DNA of 64,000 nucleotides from Pseudanabaena sp. UWO311 (GCF_006937785.1 NZ_SJEE01000016.1:49555-113554), one strand, 5' to 3'; positions 25,775-35,662 are shown, counted from the stretch's first letter. The notes: generated from the sequence alone by a model not told the origin. Made by a program: numbers and translations.

Positions 25775-26599
25775 CTACCAAACTCTTGGTACGCATATCG
25801 GTCTATTTTTATAGAATACACGCAAAAGCTGCCAAATTTCTTGAAACCATTTCCGCGCATCACTTGAAGAGTCACCACAATATCGACAGACTAGCCCTGC
25901 AAGTGATCGAGTTACTCCTGAGCTGCCCTGATAGTTTCCTTGTTCCCATATAGAACGAATATTGGTAATTATTTCTGTATCAATAGTTGCACCAACAAAA
26001 ATAAAACTAGCCGCGATCGCATAGTTATTTAATCCATTAGGACTGCCTAACATCTCAATATTTCCCGTCAGATATTGCCGATCAATCCATAATGGACAAC
26101 CGTCACGCCATACCTCAGTATGCGATCGCCAATTACCATCAATAAATTTTTCGCCCCTCGCAGTACGACCAAACCTAACGATTTCCCACATAGTACAAGT
26201 TGCATTTTGTCCAAGATCGATTCTTGTGGTTTGGCGATATTTTGATTCAGCAAAGGCGATCGTTTCTTGAGGGAACCATTCTAAACTCGCGCCTTCATCA
26301 ATATGAATATGTATATTTTGCTGCGATTCTTCGCCATTGCTGCGGTAGATTTTACTGGCGGTCGCTGTAGTTAGCAGCGCTTGGGTATGAGGTTGGAGAT
26401 GGATTTTTGCAGACAAGCGATCACCGCCAACTAAACCACCTGCCGTATGCAATAGGATGCAATGGCAAACTTCCTCACCTTCTGGATAAAGCGATCGCTG
26501 AATTTTCCAAGGAGCAACTGTATAACTTCGAGTCAGTAAAGTTTGCTGATCTCTTTTTGCAAACTCTAATTCTAATTCTCCCGCCCAAGCTGCGTTCAT
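25775..26599 (-). CDS. ureD: Urease accessory protein UreD
   Basis: 274 residues from the ATG at 26599 (MNAAWAGELELEFA); a TTG at 26656 would add 19 poorly conserved residues. LLHTAGGLVGGDRLSAKIHL is the UreD signature and WEIVRFGRTARGE the second conserved block. UreD forms the UreDFG chaperone that delivers nickel to apo-urease. First gene of the minus-strand urease run. Confidence 0.93.
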   Translation of the reverse strand: MNAAWAGELELEFAKRDQQTLLTRSYTVAPWKIQRSLYPEGEEVCHCILLHTAGGLVGGDRLSAKIHLQPHTQALLTTATASKIYRSNGEESQQNIHIHIDEGASLEWFPQETIAFAESKYRQTTRIDLGQNATCTMWEIVRFGRTARGEKFIDGNWRSHTEVWRDGCPLWIDRQYLTGNIEMLGSPNGLNNYAIAASFIFVGATIDTEIITNIRSIWEQGNYQGSSGVTRSLAGLVCRYCGDSSSDARKWFQEIWQLLRVFYKNRPICVPRVW

Positions 26600-26837
26600 A
26601 GAATACTCAGATACTAATTTATTTGTTATTAGGAATTGAAGCACAAAGTAAGCCAATTCCTAGTGGTAAATCACCATCTATTGTGGAAGATTTTCATTAC
26701 TTTTTCTTTTGGTTTTATTCTTGTCTATAAATAATTCAGGTAAAAGAAATCGCATCTAATTTGGTATAGGACATGACAGATTGCAAAGAAAAAGTAACGC
26801 AGTATGTCATTAAGAAGTTGAAATTTAGTTAGATTTT

Positions 26838-26868
26838 GAGTTGTGTACGTTGTTAATGTGCACAACTC
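26838..26868. promoter_or_regulatory. Imperfect inverted repeat upstream of formamidase
   Basis: GAGTTGTGTAC and GTGCACAACTC (10 of 11 paired) with a 9-nt spacer, 59 bp before the fmdA ATG, inside the 328-bp gap between divergent ureD and fmdA. It could be a regulator operator or an RNA hairpin. The gap holds no ORF, and I found no clean GTA-N8-TAC NtcA site in it. Confidence 0.45.
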
Positions 26869-26927
26869 TTCGTAGTAATCAACTTTTTATTGTTCTCATA
26901 TTCTTTTACAGTTGCTAGAAAGATTTT

Positions 26928-28136
26928 ATGCCAAAGACGCTGTTTAAAGTTGATCTCACTAAGCCCATGAGTGAGCAAGAACTACCTGGTCATAATCGGT
27001 GGCATCCAGATATTCCAGCTATAGCCTCTGTTAATCCAGGCGATACATTTAGGATCGAATGTAAAGATTGGACAGATGGTCAGATTAAGAATGACGACAG
27101 TTCTGACGACGTTCGCGATGTAGATCTATCGATTGTTCATGTCCTAAGTGGGCCAATTTGGGTAAATGGCGCAGAACCTGGTGATATCCTCGTTGTCGAT
27201 ATTGTTGACATTGGCGCTCTTCAAGGCGATGAGTGGGGATTTACAGGTATTTTCGATCAAAAAAATGGCGGTGGCTTTTTAACGGATCACTATCCAAATG
27301 CAGCGAAAGCAATTTGGGATTTGCAGGGGATTTACACCTCTTCGCGTCACATCCCTGGAGTTAAGTTTGCTGGAATTACTCACCCAGGTTTGATCGGTTG
27401 CGCACCATCTCATGAGCTGCTAGCTAAATGGAATAAGCGTGAGGCTGAGCTAATGGCGACTCAGCCAGATCGCCGCACTTACGGTGCTGGCATCAATATG
27501 GATGGAGTGCCTGTATTGGCTGCTCTACCAAATCCTCATAATGCAGTTTTAGGTACTTTACCTCAATCTGAATATGAGCGTGTTGCTGCCGAAGCTGCCC
27601 GCACCATCCCACCTCGTGAGCATGGCGGTAACTGCGATATTAAGAATCTGTCAAGAGGAACTCGCATTTACTTCCCTGTATATGTTGAAGGTGGAAAGCT
27701 TTCAATGGGAGATATTCACTTCTCTCAAGGCGATGGTGAAATCTCTTTCTGCGGCGCAATTGAGATGTCTGGATACCTTGATCTACATGTAGACATCATT
27801 AAAGGCGGTGTAGATAAGTATGCTATGGTGAATCCAATCTTCAAGCCAGGTCCCGTCGAGCCCCATTACTCAGAGTTCTTGGTATTTGAAGGCATTTCTG
27901 TAGATGAGTTTACTGGCAAGCAATATTTCATGGATGTCCATATTGCTTACCGTCAAGCTTGCTTAAATGCGATCGCCTATCTCATGAAGTTCGGTTACAC
28001 AGGTGAACAAGCATATCTATTGCTGAGTTGTGCGCCTGTAGAAGGAAGAGTTAGCGGTATTGTAGATATTCCCAATGCCTGCTGTACTCTGGCAATTCCG
28101 ACTGCAATTTTTGATAAAAACATTCTTCCAGTTTAA
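26928..28136 (+). CDS. fmdA: Formamidase (FmdA/AmdA family)
   Basis: 402 residues. WHPDIPAIASVNPGDTFRIECKDWTDGQI, then GPIWVNGAEPGDILVVDI and FPVYVEGGKLSMGDIHFSQGDGE are the acetamidase/formamidase core with the acidic and His metal residues. The enzyme hydrolyses formamide to formate and ammonia. Positioned between urease and the urea transporter and followed after 6 nt by an FmdB-like gene, it extends the block to a second amide nitrogen source. Confidence 0.95.
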   Translation: MPKTLFKVDLTKPMSEQELPGHNRWHPDIPAIASVNPGDTFRIECKDWTDGQIKNDDSSDDVRDVDLSIVHVLSGPIWVNGAEPGDILVVDIVDIGALQGDEWGFTGIFDQKNGGGFLTDHYPNAAKAIWDLQGIYTSSRHIPGVKFAGITHPGLIGCAPSHELLAKWNKREAELMATQPDRRTYGAGINMDGVPVLAALPNPHNAVLGTLPQSEYERVAAEAARTIPPREHGGNCDIKNLSRGTRIYFPVYVEGGKLSMGDIHFSQGDGEISFCGAIEMSGYLDLHVDIIKGGVDKYAMVNPIFKPGPVEPHYSEFLVFEGISVDEFTGKQYFMDVHIAYRQACLNAIAYLMKFGYTGEQAYLLLSCAPVEGRVSGIVDIPNACCTLAIPTAIFDKNILPV

Positions 28137-28142
28137 TCAAAT

Positions 28143-28403
28143 ATGGCTCTCTATGAATTTCGATGTGAAGATTGTGATGTTTTTGAAGTGTGGCGACCGA
28201 TGGCGGAATCCAGTGACCCTGCTTACTGCCCATCGTGCGAAAAACGCGGAAAACGCATCTTTTCACCACCAATGACTTTATCTAGAACGGTACGAATGAA
28301 AAAAGTGAGTGCGGAGCCAGAGCTTGTAAAGCGAGATCTGGAACCTAAAGCACCTAGAGTTCAGTATCATTCTGGAAGTCGTCCTTGGATGGTTGGTCAC
28401 TAG
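28143..28403 (+). CDS. FmdB-like zinc ribbon protein
   Basis: 86 residues. YEFRCEDCDVFEVWRPM and YCPSCEKRGKRIFSPP give the paired C-x2-C zinc ribbon of the FmdB family. In many bacteria an fmdB-like regulator accompanies formamidase; a regulatory role here is inference. It begins 6 nt after fmdA. Confidence 0.88.
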   Translation: MALYEFRCEDCDVFEVWRPMAESSDPAYCPSCEKRGKRIFSPPMTLSRTVRMKKVSAEPELVKRDLEPKAPRVQYHSGSRPWMVGH

Positions 28404-28428
28404 ATTGAATATTAGGAATTGATATCTT

Positions 28429-28442
28429 GTATTTACTCGTAA
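28429..28442 (+). promoter_or_regulatory. Possible NtcA-like site upstream of urtA
   Basis: GTATTTACTCGTAA fits GTA-N8-TAA, one base from the NtcA consensus GTA-N8-TAC, 89 bp before the urtA ATG. Urea transport is NtcA-controlled in other cyanobacteria. No clean -10 box at the expected distance was found, so this is weak. Confidence 0.3.
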
Positions 28443-28517
28443 AGAGAATCTATATTGATATCAGAATTACATATCTTTTGGTGTGAGTTTTAAAATAGTT
28501 TAGGAGTGTTTCATCTG

Positions 28518-29921
28518 ATGAAGAAGATCAATAGATCGAATGATGCTTTGAATGCGATAACCCGTCGCAGATTTATCCAGTACGGTTCTTTAGCTGCTGC
28601 TAGCAGTATTGTTGCAGCTTGTACCCCTACTACAACCACCCCAACTACAACTGGTGGTACAACCACTACAGCAGCCTCTCCTGCCGCAGATGGCAAAAAA
28701 GGAATCAAGGTTGGCGTAATGTACTCCACTACGGGTACGATCGCGATTGTAGAAAAATCATTACAGGATGCAACTTTCCTTGCGATCGATCAAATCAATG
28801 AAGGTACTGGTCCTTGGGCTGGCAAGAAGGGTATCGACGGACAAATGATTGAAAAGGTCGTCGTCAACCCTGACTCCAACTGGGATTTATACAATCAAAT
28901 GTCCAAGCGTTTGATTGATGAAGACAAGGTTGTATGCGTTCTTGGTTGTTATACATCAGCTAGCCGCAAATCAGTTCTTCCAGTTTTTGAAGAAAAAGAC
29001 AGCTTACTCTACTATCCTGTCTACTATGAAGGAAACGAATGTAGCTCGAACGTCATTTACACTGGTGCTGCACCCAACCAACAGATCACCGACTCCATCC
29101 CTTATTGCATCAAAAATTTTGGCAAGAAAGGATTCTTCATCGGTTCTGACTACATCTATCCTAAAGAAAGCAATCGGATCGCCAAGGCAGAGTTGGTCAA
29201 TGGTGGCGGTGAAGTTGTCGGTGACGAATACGCTGCGCTCGGTACAACTGAGTTCATCACAATCATCAACAAGATCAAGCAAGCTAAGCCCAATTTCATC
29301 CTCAGCAATCTAGTTGGAGACAGTATTCCTGCTTTCTACAAGCAACTTAAGGATGCTGGGATCACTTCCAAGGATATTCCTATCATGGCATTTCCTACCA
29401 CAGAAGAAGAAATCCAAGCGATGGGGCCTGAGTTTGCTGAAGGTCACTACAGTAGCTTCAACTATTTCCAGTCAGTTGACACTCCTGAGAACAAGGCATT
29501 TGTGGAACAGTTCAAAGCGAAGTTTGGCAAGGATCGCGTTACCAACGGAGTTATGGAAGCAGCTTATCTGCAAACCTTCTTCATGGCACAAGCGATGGAA
29601 AAAGTCGCTAAGGAAAAGAAAACCCTCAACACCGCTAGTCTGCGTGAAGCAACCAGAGGACAAGTATTCAAGGCTCCTCAAGGCACTGTGAAGGTCGATC
29701 CAGACAACTACCACACCTATCTATATTCCAGAATTGGCAAATGGAAAGCAGATGGTCAGGCTGAAATCGTATTTGCTACCAAGGCAGCTGTTAAACCAAT
29801 TCCTTGGAGTCAAGCGCTGTACAAGGGTCGTATCTGCGTTCACAAGACCCCAGATGATCGCAGTAACCCCATCGTTGAGACGAAGAAGGATGTTCCTATT
29901 GAGTTCCTGAAGGAAACATAA
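28518..29921 (+). CDS. urtA: Urea ABC transporter substrate-binding protein
   Basis: 467 residues from the ATG at 28518 (a GTG at 28506 adds four). The N-terminus has a twin-arginine-like TRRRFIQYGSLAA and a lipobox ending VAAC, so it is probably an exported lipoprotein. A Thr-rich linker (TPTTTTPTTTGG) precedes the periplasmic binding fold (IKVGVMYSTTGTIAIVEKSL). The long form with GNECSSNVIYTGAAPNQQ is typical of UrtA rather than amino-acid binders. First gene of urtABCDE. Confidence 0.96.
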   Translation: MKKINRSNDALNAITRRRFIQYGSLAAASSIVAACTPTTTTPTTTGGTTTTAASPAADGKKGIKVGVMYSTTGTIAIVEKSLQDATFLAIDQINEGTGPWAGKKGIDGQMIEKVVVNPDSNWDLYNQMSKRLIDEDKVVCVLGCYTSASRKSVLPVFEEKDSLLYYPVYYEGNECSSNVIYTGAAPNQQITDSIPYCIKNFGKKGFFIGSDYIYPKESNRIAKAELVNGGGEVVGDEYAALGTTEFITIINKIKQAKPNFILSNLVGDSIPAFYKQLKDAGITSKDIPIMAFPTTEEEIQAMGPEFAEGHYSSFNYFQSVDTPENKAFVEQFKAKFGKDRVTNGVMEAAYLQTFFMAQAMEKVAKEKKTLNTASLREATRGQVFKAPQGTVKVDPDNYHTYLYSRIGKWKADGQAEIVFATKAAVKPIPWSQALYKGRICVHKTPDDRSNPIVETKKDVPIEFLKET

Positions 29922-30000
29922 ATTGACTTCCGTCTAGTCAAATTACGTCTAGTCTAATTGCATTTAACAATCTGCTGCTTACTGCCTATAGCAACACAAA

Positions 30001-30049
30001 AAGATATGTGAGAGGTGCACCCAAAGAGGGTGAGCCTCTCACATATCTT
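30001..30049. terminator. Hairpin between urtA and urtB
   Basis: AAGATATGTGAGAGG and complement with an inner CACCC/GGGTG stem, in a 221-bp gap. It may attenuate read-through so that the binding protein is made in excess of the permease subunits. Confidence 0.65.
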
Positions 30050-30142
30050 AGAAAGATATAAATTGTTTTTCTATAGGACTGAAGTAAAGTTGTTAACTTA
30101 ACCAGAATTAACCAAACACTGAATGATTCAACTAAGAAAGCC

Positions 30143-31105
30143 ATGAACGTCTTGCCAATTAATGCATTATCTTCGTTAATACACTTAGCACAGGCAACTC
30201 CGGCAGCAAAGTCGTTCGACCCGATCGCAATTACCAATCAGCTCCTAAATGGTGTTGGTATTATCGGTATTCTTTTGTTGACAGGTTTAGGACTTTCAAT
30301 AACGTTCGGAGTTATGCGAATAATCAACCTAGCACATGGTGAATTCATCATGCTAGGAGCATATACATCGTTTGTGTTGCAAAGTAATTTCAAAATGGAT
30401 TTGTTATTGACAATCCCATTTTCTTTCTTGTTCACAGCTTTTATTGGTGCAATTGTTGAATTAACAATTGTTCGACGGCTATATGGACGAGCTGTTGAGA
30501 CACTTTTAGCTACTTGGGGGTTAAGTATAGTTCTTCAAGGAGTAGTCAAACTTATTTTCACCGCTCAACTAAAGTACGTAAAAGCTCCTCCATATATTCG
30601 TGGCAACTGGACTCCGTTTGAAATCGGCGGACAAGCAATCGAGATATCATACTATCGATTGTTTATTATCTTCATGGCTCTATTGCTGCTGGGAATAACG
30701 GCTTTTCTGCTTTATGGAACAAAGCTTGGACGAGAAGTGCGTGCAGTCACCCAAAACCGAGACATGGCTAAGTGCTTGGGTGTAAATACTAGTCTCGTAG
30801 ATATGATGACTTTTGCCTATGGATGCGGTTTAGCGGGAGTTGCAGGTACTGTTATTTCTTCACTAAAAAGCGTTGCACCGCCAATGGGTCAAGATTACCT
30901 AGTAGACGCTTGGATGACTGTTGTTACAGGTGGTGTCGATAAGTTGATTGGAGTTTTGGCAGGGGCAGTTTTGATTGGAGAATCGAATGCTGCGATCGCA
31001 TACCTTATCAACGATCCCACAGCGAGAGTAATTGTATTGGCAGCCGTAATAGTATTGATTCGCTACCGTCCCGAAGGTCTATTTACAGTTCAGAAGCGAA
31101 GTTAA
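30143..31105 (+). CDS. urtB: Urea ABC transporter permease UrtB
   Basis: 320 residues with about eight membrane helices. GIIGILLLTGLGLSITFGVM and RIINLAHGEFIMLGAYTSF is the LivH-type start with the conserved NLAHGEFIMLGAY. The EAA-like loop appears as GREVRAVTQNRDMAKCLGV. It forms the membrane channel with UrtC. Confidence 0.95.
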   Translation: MNVLPINALSSLIHLAQATPAAKSFDPIAITNQLLNGVGIIGILLLTGLGLSITFGVMRIINLAHGEFIMLGAYTSFVLQSNFKMDLLLTIPFSFLFTAFIGAIVELTIVRRLYGRAVETLLATWGLSIVLQGVVKLIFTAQLKYVKAPPYIRGNWTPFEIGGQAIEISYYRLFIIFMALLLLGITAFLLYGTKLGREVRAVTQNRDMAKCLGVNTSLVDMMTFAYGCGLAGVAGTVISSLKSVAPPMGQDYLVDAWMTVVTGGVDKLIGVLAGAVLIGESNAAIAYLINDPTARVIVLAAVIVLIRYRPEGLFTVQKRS

Positions 31106-31159
31106 GCTATTTACATCTATTTTTTTGTCAATAAGAGCGAATTTAGTGGAGGTTTTATT

Positions 31160-32248
31160 ATGGCAGAAGCAGTAGGTCGCATTCGACAGGCTAACTATGT
31201 TCCGAAGAGATGGCTAGTAACAAGTTTAGTCTTGTTGGTGATATTCGCAATTTTTCCTTTTGTTGCTGGTGAATTCCAGACCAACCTTATGGCAAAGTTG
31301 CTTTTGTTCGGGACTTTAGGTGTTTCTCTCGATCTAGTTTGGGGATTCACGGGTATTCTGAGCTTTGCCCATGGCGTATTTTTTACGTTAGGAGGATATG
31401 CGATGGCATATTACCTAAAGCTCAACCTATCTGCTACCGCTAACAATTATGGTGGCACACTTCCAGACTTTATGGTTTGGAATGGTTTGAAGGAACTGCC
31501 TTGGTTCATAGCTCCATTGCAGTTTTTTCCAGTTGCTGTCATTGCAATGGTCGTATTACCCGCAGGATTTGCCTATTTAATTGGCTCATTCATTTTTCGT
31601 TCTAAAGTTAGCGGTGTTTACATTACCGTTATCACTCTAGCCATATCGTCGGCTTTAACTACTTTCTTTGTTAGCCAACAAGCTTATACTGGTGGAACAA
31701 ATGGTATCACTGACGTTTCAAAATTATCCCTATTTGGCTTAACTGTTCCGCCAATAGGAATATATTTTATAATTCTTGTCTTTGCTGCTTCTGTGATGGC
31801 TGGTAGTTGGTGGTTAACTCAATCAAACTTTGGATTGATTCTCCGTTCTATTAAAGAAAATGAGCAACGTATTTCCTACCTTGGATATGATGTTGCTAAT
31901 TTTAAAATCTTTATTTGGACACTTTCGGCTGGAATTGCTGGAATTGCTGGGGGCTTGTTTGTTCCTCTAAATAAATTTATTTCACCAGTTTATCTTGGAG
32001 TTGCTTTTGGTACTCAGATCGTAATTTGGGTTGCTGTAGGTGGTAGAGGAACACTTTTTGGTCCAATTCTTGCTGCCATCTTACTTGGGCAGATCCAAAA
32101 TTCAGTGGATCGAGTTACTCAAGATTGGCAGTTAATTGTCGGAGTGCTTTTGGTGATAGTTGTATTATTTCTTCCTGATGGATTAATTAGCCTATTACCT
32201 AAGAAGTTTCTTTCTAAAAAGTCTAATCAATTGACTAGGACTGAATAA
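31160..32248 (+). CDS. urtC: Urea ABC transporter permease UrtC
   Basis: 362 residues, LivM type with about nine helices. GVSLDLVWGFTGILSFAHGV and FFTLGGYAMAYYLKL are characteristic; the coupling loop is SIKENEQRISYLGYDVANFK. The ATG at 31160 is preceded by GTGGAGGTTTT, a good ribosome-binding site. Confidence 0.95.
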   Translation: MAEAVGRIRQANYVPKRWLVTSLVLLVIFAIFPFVAGEFQTNLMAKLLLFGTLGVSLDLVWGFTGILSFAHGVFFTLGGYAMAYYLKLNLSATANNYGGTLPDFMVWNGLKELPWFIAPLQFFPVAVIAMVVLPAGFAYLIGSFIFRSKVSGVYITVITLAISSALTTFFVSQQAYTGGTNGITDVSKLSLFGLTVPPIGIYFIILVFAASVMAGSWWLTQSNFGLILRSIKENEQRISYLGYDVANFKIFIWTLSAGIAGIAGGLFVPLNKFISPVYLGVAFGTQIVIWVAVGGRGTLFGPILAAILLGQIQNSVDRVTQDWQLIVGVLLVIVVLFLPDGLISLLPKKFLSKKSNQLTRTE

Positions 32249-32346
32249 TTTTTAGAATGTAACAATACTATCTTTTGCTAATTACAACCTTTGCTAAGAT
32301 TAGCAATAGTACAATAATATATTTCTTAACATTGATAGGTAACCTC

Positions 32347-33165
32347 ATGGAAACAACTTCTGTAGTTGAGACCGATAAATTTATGTCTGAAACTAGCAAC
32401 GTTTCTAGTTCTAGAAAATCTGTTTTGTCCGTTAAAGATCTTAAAGTAGTTTTTTCTGGATTCAAAGCATTAAAAGGTGTTGATTTAGAAGTTGGCGAAA
32501 ATGAGATTGTTACGATAATTGGTCCAAATGGAGCTGGCAAGAGCACTTTGCTTGATGCGATCGTTGGTAAATCTCCAGTAGCTTCAGGGCATGTTTATTA
32601 TCATGGCAAGGACATAACTAATCAAAGTCCTTATAAAGTTGCTCGAATGGGGATTGGGCGCAAGTTCCAAAACCCTAACGTTTACAATGACTTATCGGTA
32701 TTTGACAATATTTTACTAGCCCTCAAAGGCACTCATGGTGTTTTTGCTTCGATCAAATCTAAACTTACAGCTGGAAAAAGAGACAAAATCATTTCTGTGC
32801 TTGATCGCGTTGGGCTTTTAGAAAAAGGCTACGATAAAGTCTCATCACTATCTCATGGACAGAAACAGTGGGTAGAGATTGGTATGGTAATTGCTCAAGA
32901 TCCAACCTTGGTCTTGCTAGATGAACCAACTGCTGGTATGACTCCCGACGAAACTCATTTGACAGGAGAAATCATTAAAACGATTTCTCAAAATCACTCT
33001 GTTGTGGTAATCGAGCATGACATGGAATTTGTAAAGCAAATTGCTCAACGGATTGTGGTATTGCATCAAGGTGAAAAATTGACTGAAGGTTCAGTCAATG
33101 AAGTTCAATCAAATCCAAAAGTAATTGAGGTATATCTTGGACGCGAACAAATCGATGCTGCTTGA
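32347..33165 (+). CDS. urtD: Urea ABC transporter ATPase UrtD
   Basis: 272 residues from the ATG at 32347; the upstream TTG at 32275 would add a non-conserved 24. Walker A IIGPNGAGKSTLLDAI, signature LSHGQKQWVEIGM, Walker B LVLLDEPTAGM. LivG type. Overlaps urtE by 11 nt. Confidence 0.95.
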   Translation: METTSVVETDKFMSETSNVSSSRKSVLSVKDLKVVFSGFKALKGVDLEVGENEIVTIIGPNGAGKSTLLDAIVGKSPVASGHVYYHGKDITNQSPYKVARMGIGRKFQNPNVYNDLSVFDNILLALKGTHGVFASIKSKLTAGKRDKIISVLDRVGLLEKGYDKVSSLSHGQKQWVEIGMVIAQDPTLVLLDEPTAGMTPDETHLTGEIIKTISQNHSVVVIEHDMEFVKQIAQRIVVLHQGEKLTEGSVNEVQSNPKVIEVYLGREQIDAA

Positions 33166-33853
33166 ACTGACTGATGTTACAGTGTCCTACGGACAAACAC
33201 CTGTGTTGTTCGGAGTGAACATGGCAATTAATCAGGGAGATATTGCTTGCTTGCTAGGGCGTAATGGGGTAGGGAAAACTACATTACTTCGTAGCGTTAT
33301 TGGCTTGAACAAGGTGCTTTCTGGCAATATCGTTTTTGATGCTGATGAAATTACCAAAGTTCCGACCTACAAACGCGCGCGGTATGGTATCTCTTACATT
33401 CCTCAAGGTCGAGAAATCATTCCTTATTTATCAGTTTTAGATAACCTCAAACTTGGTATGTCGGCCGCCCAGAAGAAGTTGCGTAAAATTCCTGATGAGA
33501 TTTTTGAGTTTTTCCCGATGCTAAAACAGCATCTCAGCCGCCAAGGTGGACTGTTGAGTGGAGGACAGCAACAGCAATTAGCGATCGCACGCGGGTTGAT
33601 GAGCAATCCTAAAATGATGCTTTTAGATGAACCTACTGAAGGAATTCAGCCTTCAATTGTGCAGGAAATTGAGGACACTCTCAAACGAATTAACCGTGAG
33701 AAGGGTATTACACTAATTGTAGTAGAGCAGAAAGTTGACTTTGCAAAACAGCTTGCTCAAAAGTTCTTCATCATGGAAAAGGGTGCGGTTGTCGCAAATG
33801 GTGCAACATCTGATTTAAGCGATGATTTAGTGCATCAGTACCTCGCGATCTAA
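33155..33853 (+). CDS. urtE: Urea ABC transporter ATPase UrtE
   Basis: 232 residues from the ATG at 33155, inside the end of urtD. Walker A LLGRNGVGKTTLLRSVIG, signature LSGGQQQQLAIARGL, Walker B MMLLDEPTEGIQPS. LivF type. Last gene of urtABCDE, followed by a terminator. Confidence 0.95.
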   Translation: MLLELTDVTVSYGQTPVLFGVNMAINQGDIACLLGRNGVGKTTLLRSVIGLNKVLSGNIVFDADEITKVPTYKRARYGISYIPQGREIIPYLSVLDNLKLGMSAAQKKLRKIPDEIFEFFPMLKQHLSRQGGLLSGGQQQQLAIARGLMSNPKMMLLDEPTEGIQPSIVQEIEDTLKRINREKGITLIVVEQKVDFAKQLAQKFFIMEKGAVVANGATSDLSDDLVHQYLAI

Positions 33854-33876
33854 AATCATAGCGTATTCGCTGAAGG

Positions 33877-33938
33877 AAAAGCCAATAATTCGGTTAAATG
33901 TGTCACTAAGTCGCACTTTTTATCGGTTATTGGCTTTT
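33877..33938. terminator. Terminator after urtE
   Basis: AAAAGCCAATAA and TTATTGGCTTTT flank an imperfect inner stem, then TT. Downstream of urtE. Confidence 0.7.
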
Positions 33939-33980
33939 TTATTTGCAAGTTGATACAGTCAAATACTAATTGGAAATGAT

Positions 33981-34799
33981 ATGACTCGAATTTTAGTTGG
34001 TGAAGTTGCCTCACTCTGGCGGTATCCAGTCAAGTCTATGCTGGGAGAGCAACTTGATGAAGTTGATGTTGTATCTAAAGGAATTTTAGGCGATCGTGCT
34101 TACGCTCTATGGGATCGTGAAACGGAGAGAATTGCAAGTGCCAAGAACCCAAAAAAATGGGCAAAATTACTAGAGTTTAAGGCTGAGTTTGTCTCTTCGC
34201 CAACATCCCCAACTTCAATGCCTGCCGTTAAATTTGTTTTACCCGACGGAAGTACAACTACCAGTGACAATATTGATATAAATACAACTCTTTCTCAAGC
34301 AATGGGAAGGAATGTGCAGCTACTCACTTCTGCTCCTGACGCACCAAGTTTAGATCAGTACTGGCCAGATATTGAAGGAGCGCTTAATCGGGAAGTCATT
34401 ACTCAATTGTTTATGCCATCAGGAACTTTTTTTGATTCTTGCCCCATTCACGCGATTACAACAACTACATTAGCTCAATTAAAGAACATCTATCCTGAAG
34501 GAGCTTTTGAGCCTTGTCGTTTTCGTCCAAACATCTTAATTGAGCCAAAAGATTTAGAAGCCGCATTTATTGAAGATGGTTGGGTTAGCAGAAAGATGTT
34601 AATTGGCGATGAGGTAAGCCTAAGTATTGATACTTCATGTCCTCGATGCGTAGTGACAACCATTGCTCAGTTAGATCTTCCTACGGATTTAAATATTTTA
34701 CGGACTACAACTAAACACAACAAGACGATCGCAGGTATTCGTACTTCAGTATTACAGCAAGGAGTAATTCGTTGTGGCGATCAAATTTGGTTAGAGTAG
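33981..34799 (+). CDS. MOSC domain protein
   Basis: 272 residues. An N-terminal MOSC_N beta-barrel (VGEVASLWRYPVKSMLGEQL) precedes the MOSC core with RFRPNILIEP and TSCPRCVVTTIAQ, whose Cys could bind molybdenum-sulfur or transfer sulfur. Related to YcbX/mARC-type proteins that reduce N-hydroxylated compounds. No clear link to urease; it simply lies between urtE and ureG. Confidence 0.88.
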   Translation: MTRILVGEVASLWRYPVKSMLGEQLDEVDVVSKGILGDRAYALWDRETERIASAKNPKKWAKLLEFKAEFVSSPTSPTSMPAVKFVLPDGSTTTSDNIDINTTLSQAMGRNVQLLTSAPDAPSLDQYWPDIEGALNREVITQLFMPSGTFFDSCPIHAITTTTLAQLKNIYPEGAFEPCRFRPNILIEPKDLEAAFIEDGWVSRKMLIGDEVSLSIDTSCPRCVVTTIAQLDLPTDLNILRTTTKHNKTIAGIRTSVLQQGVIRCGDQIWLE

Positions 34800-34815
34800 A
34801 CCAAAAGACAAATGT

Positions 34816-34862
34816 AATGAATAAAGTGTTGTGCGGCAAAGCCGCACAACACTTTATTCATT
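34816..34862. terminator. Perfect terminator hairpin after the MOSC gene
   Basis: 22-nt perfect arms (AATGAATAAAGTGTTGTGC... and complement) with an AAA loop. Its last T is the first base of the TA flank of the adjacent miniature element. Confidence 0.75.
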
Positions 34863-34863
34863 A

Positions 34864-34987
34864 GACTTAATCGGAAATAAAACAGCCAAAATGCCATCAA
34901 ACTCTTATGCAGTAAGCATTTTATCGATTTCTTGGGTGTTTCTGAAAACCTTGTGTAGTAAGGCTTTCACTTATTTCCGATTAAGTC
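34864..34987. mobile_element. 124-bp MITE-like element with 17-bp perfect terminal repeats and TA flanks
   Basis: GACTTAATCGGAAATAA at 34864-34880 is exactly mirrored at 34971-34987, and TA stands on both sides (34862-34863 and 34988-34989). TA target duplication with such ends is typical of IS630/Tc1-type miniature elements. No coding capacity. It lies between a terminator and the ureG stop codon at 34990-34992, with no extra base on the ureG side. Confidence 0.8.
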
Positions 34988-34989
34988 TA

Positions 34990-35583
34990 TTACATTCGTC
35001 CAATAATAAATTCTGTGATTGTTGTTAAGCCGATCTGAGTTTTGAGATTACTAAACACAAAAGGCTTGTTGCCTCTCATTTTTAATGCATCGCGTTCCAT
35101 TACCTGCAAATCAGCACCAACATAGGGGGCAAGATCGATTTTATTAATTACCAATAAATCAGATTTAGTAATTCCAGGTCCCCCTTTGCGAGGGATTTTG
35201 TCGCCAGCAGCAACATCAATTACATATAGCGTTAAATCAACCAATTCTGGGCTAAAAGTAGAAGCAAGATTATCACCACCACTCTCTACAAACAGCAAAT
35301 CTAAATCGGTAAAGCAAAGCTCTAACTGCTCGATCGCTGCCAAATTCATCGATGCATCTTCCCTAATCGCAGTATGAGGACAGCCACCAGTCTCTACACC
35401 CACTATGCGATCGCGCGATAGAGCTTCACTGCGGACTAAAAATTGAGCATCTTCTTGAGTGTAGATATCATTGGTGACAACGGCAATTTGGAAATGCGAT
35501 CGCATAGATTTGCAAAGAGAATCAACGAGGGCAGTTTTTCCAGAACCAACGGGGCCAGCAACTCCGACACGAAATGGTGACAT
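34990..35583 (-). CDS. ureG: Urease accessory GTPase UreG
   Basis: 197 residues. P-loop [17 protein letters not shown], nickel-binding [17 protein letters not shown] with the conserved CPH, and the GTPase NKID motif in [14 protein letters not shown]. UreG couples GTP hydrolysis to nickel insertion into urease. Divergent from ureEF. The MITE abuts its stop codon. Confidence 0.96.
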   Translation of the reverse strand: MSPFRVGVAGPVGSGKTALVDSLCKSMRSHFQIAVVTNDIYTQEDAQFLVRSEALSRDRIVGVETGGCPHTAIREDASMNLAAIEQLELCFTDLDLLFVESGGDNLASTFSPELVDLTLYVIDVAAGDKIPRKGGPGITKSDLLVINKIDLAPYVGADLQVMERDALKMRGNKPFVFSNLKTQIGLTTITEFIIGRM

Positions 35584-35662
35584 TGGGATTTATCCTGCTT
35601 ATATATGAGGTAAAGTGGTGATGACGCAAAGCGTCGTTTCTACTTTACTGTAATTTTAGCTA

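Noticed and set aside
26657..26927. NtcA site in the ureD-fmdA gap
   Set aside because: No GTA-N8-TAC was found; only a palindrome at 26838-26868 and partial matches.
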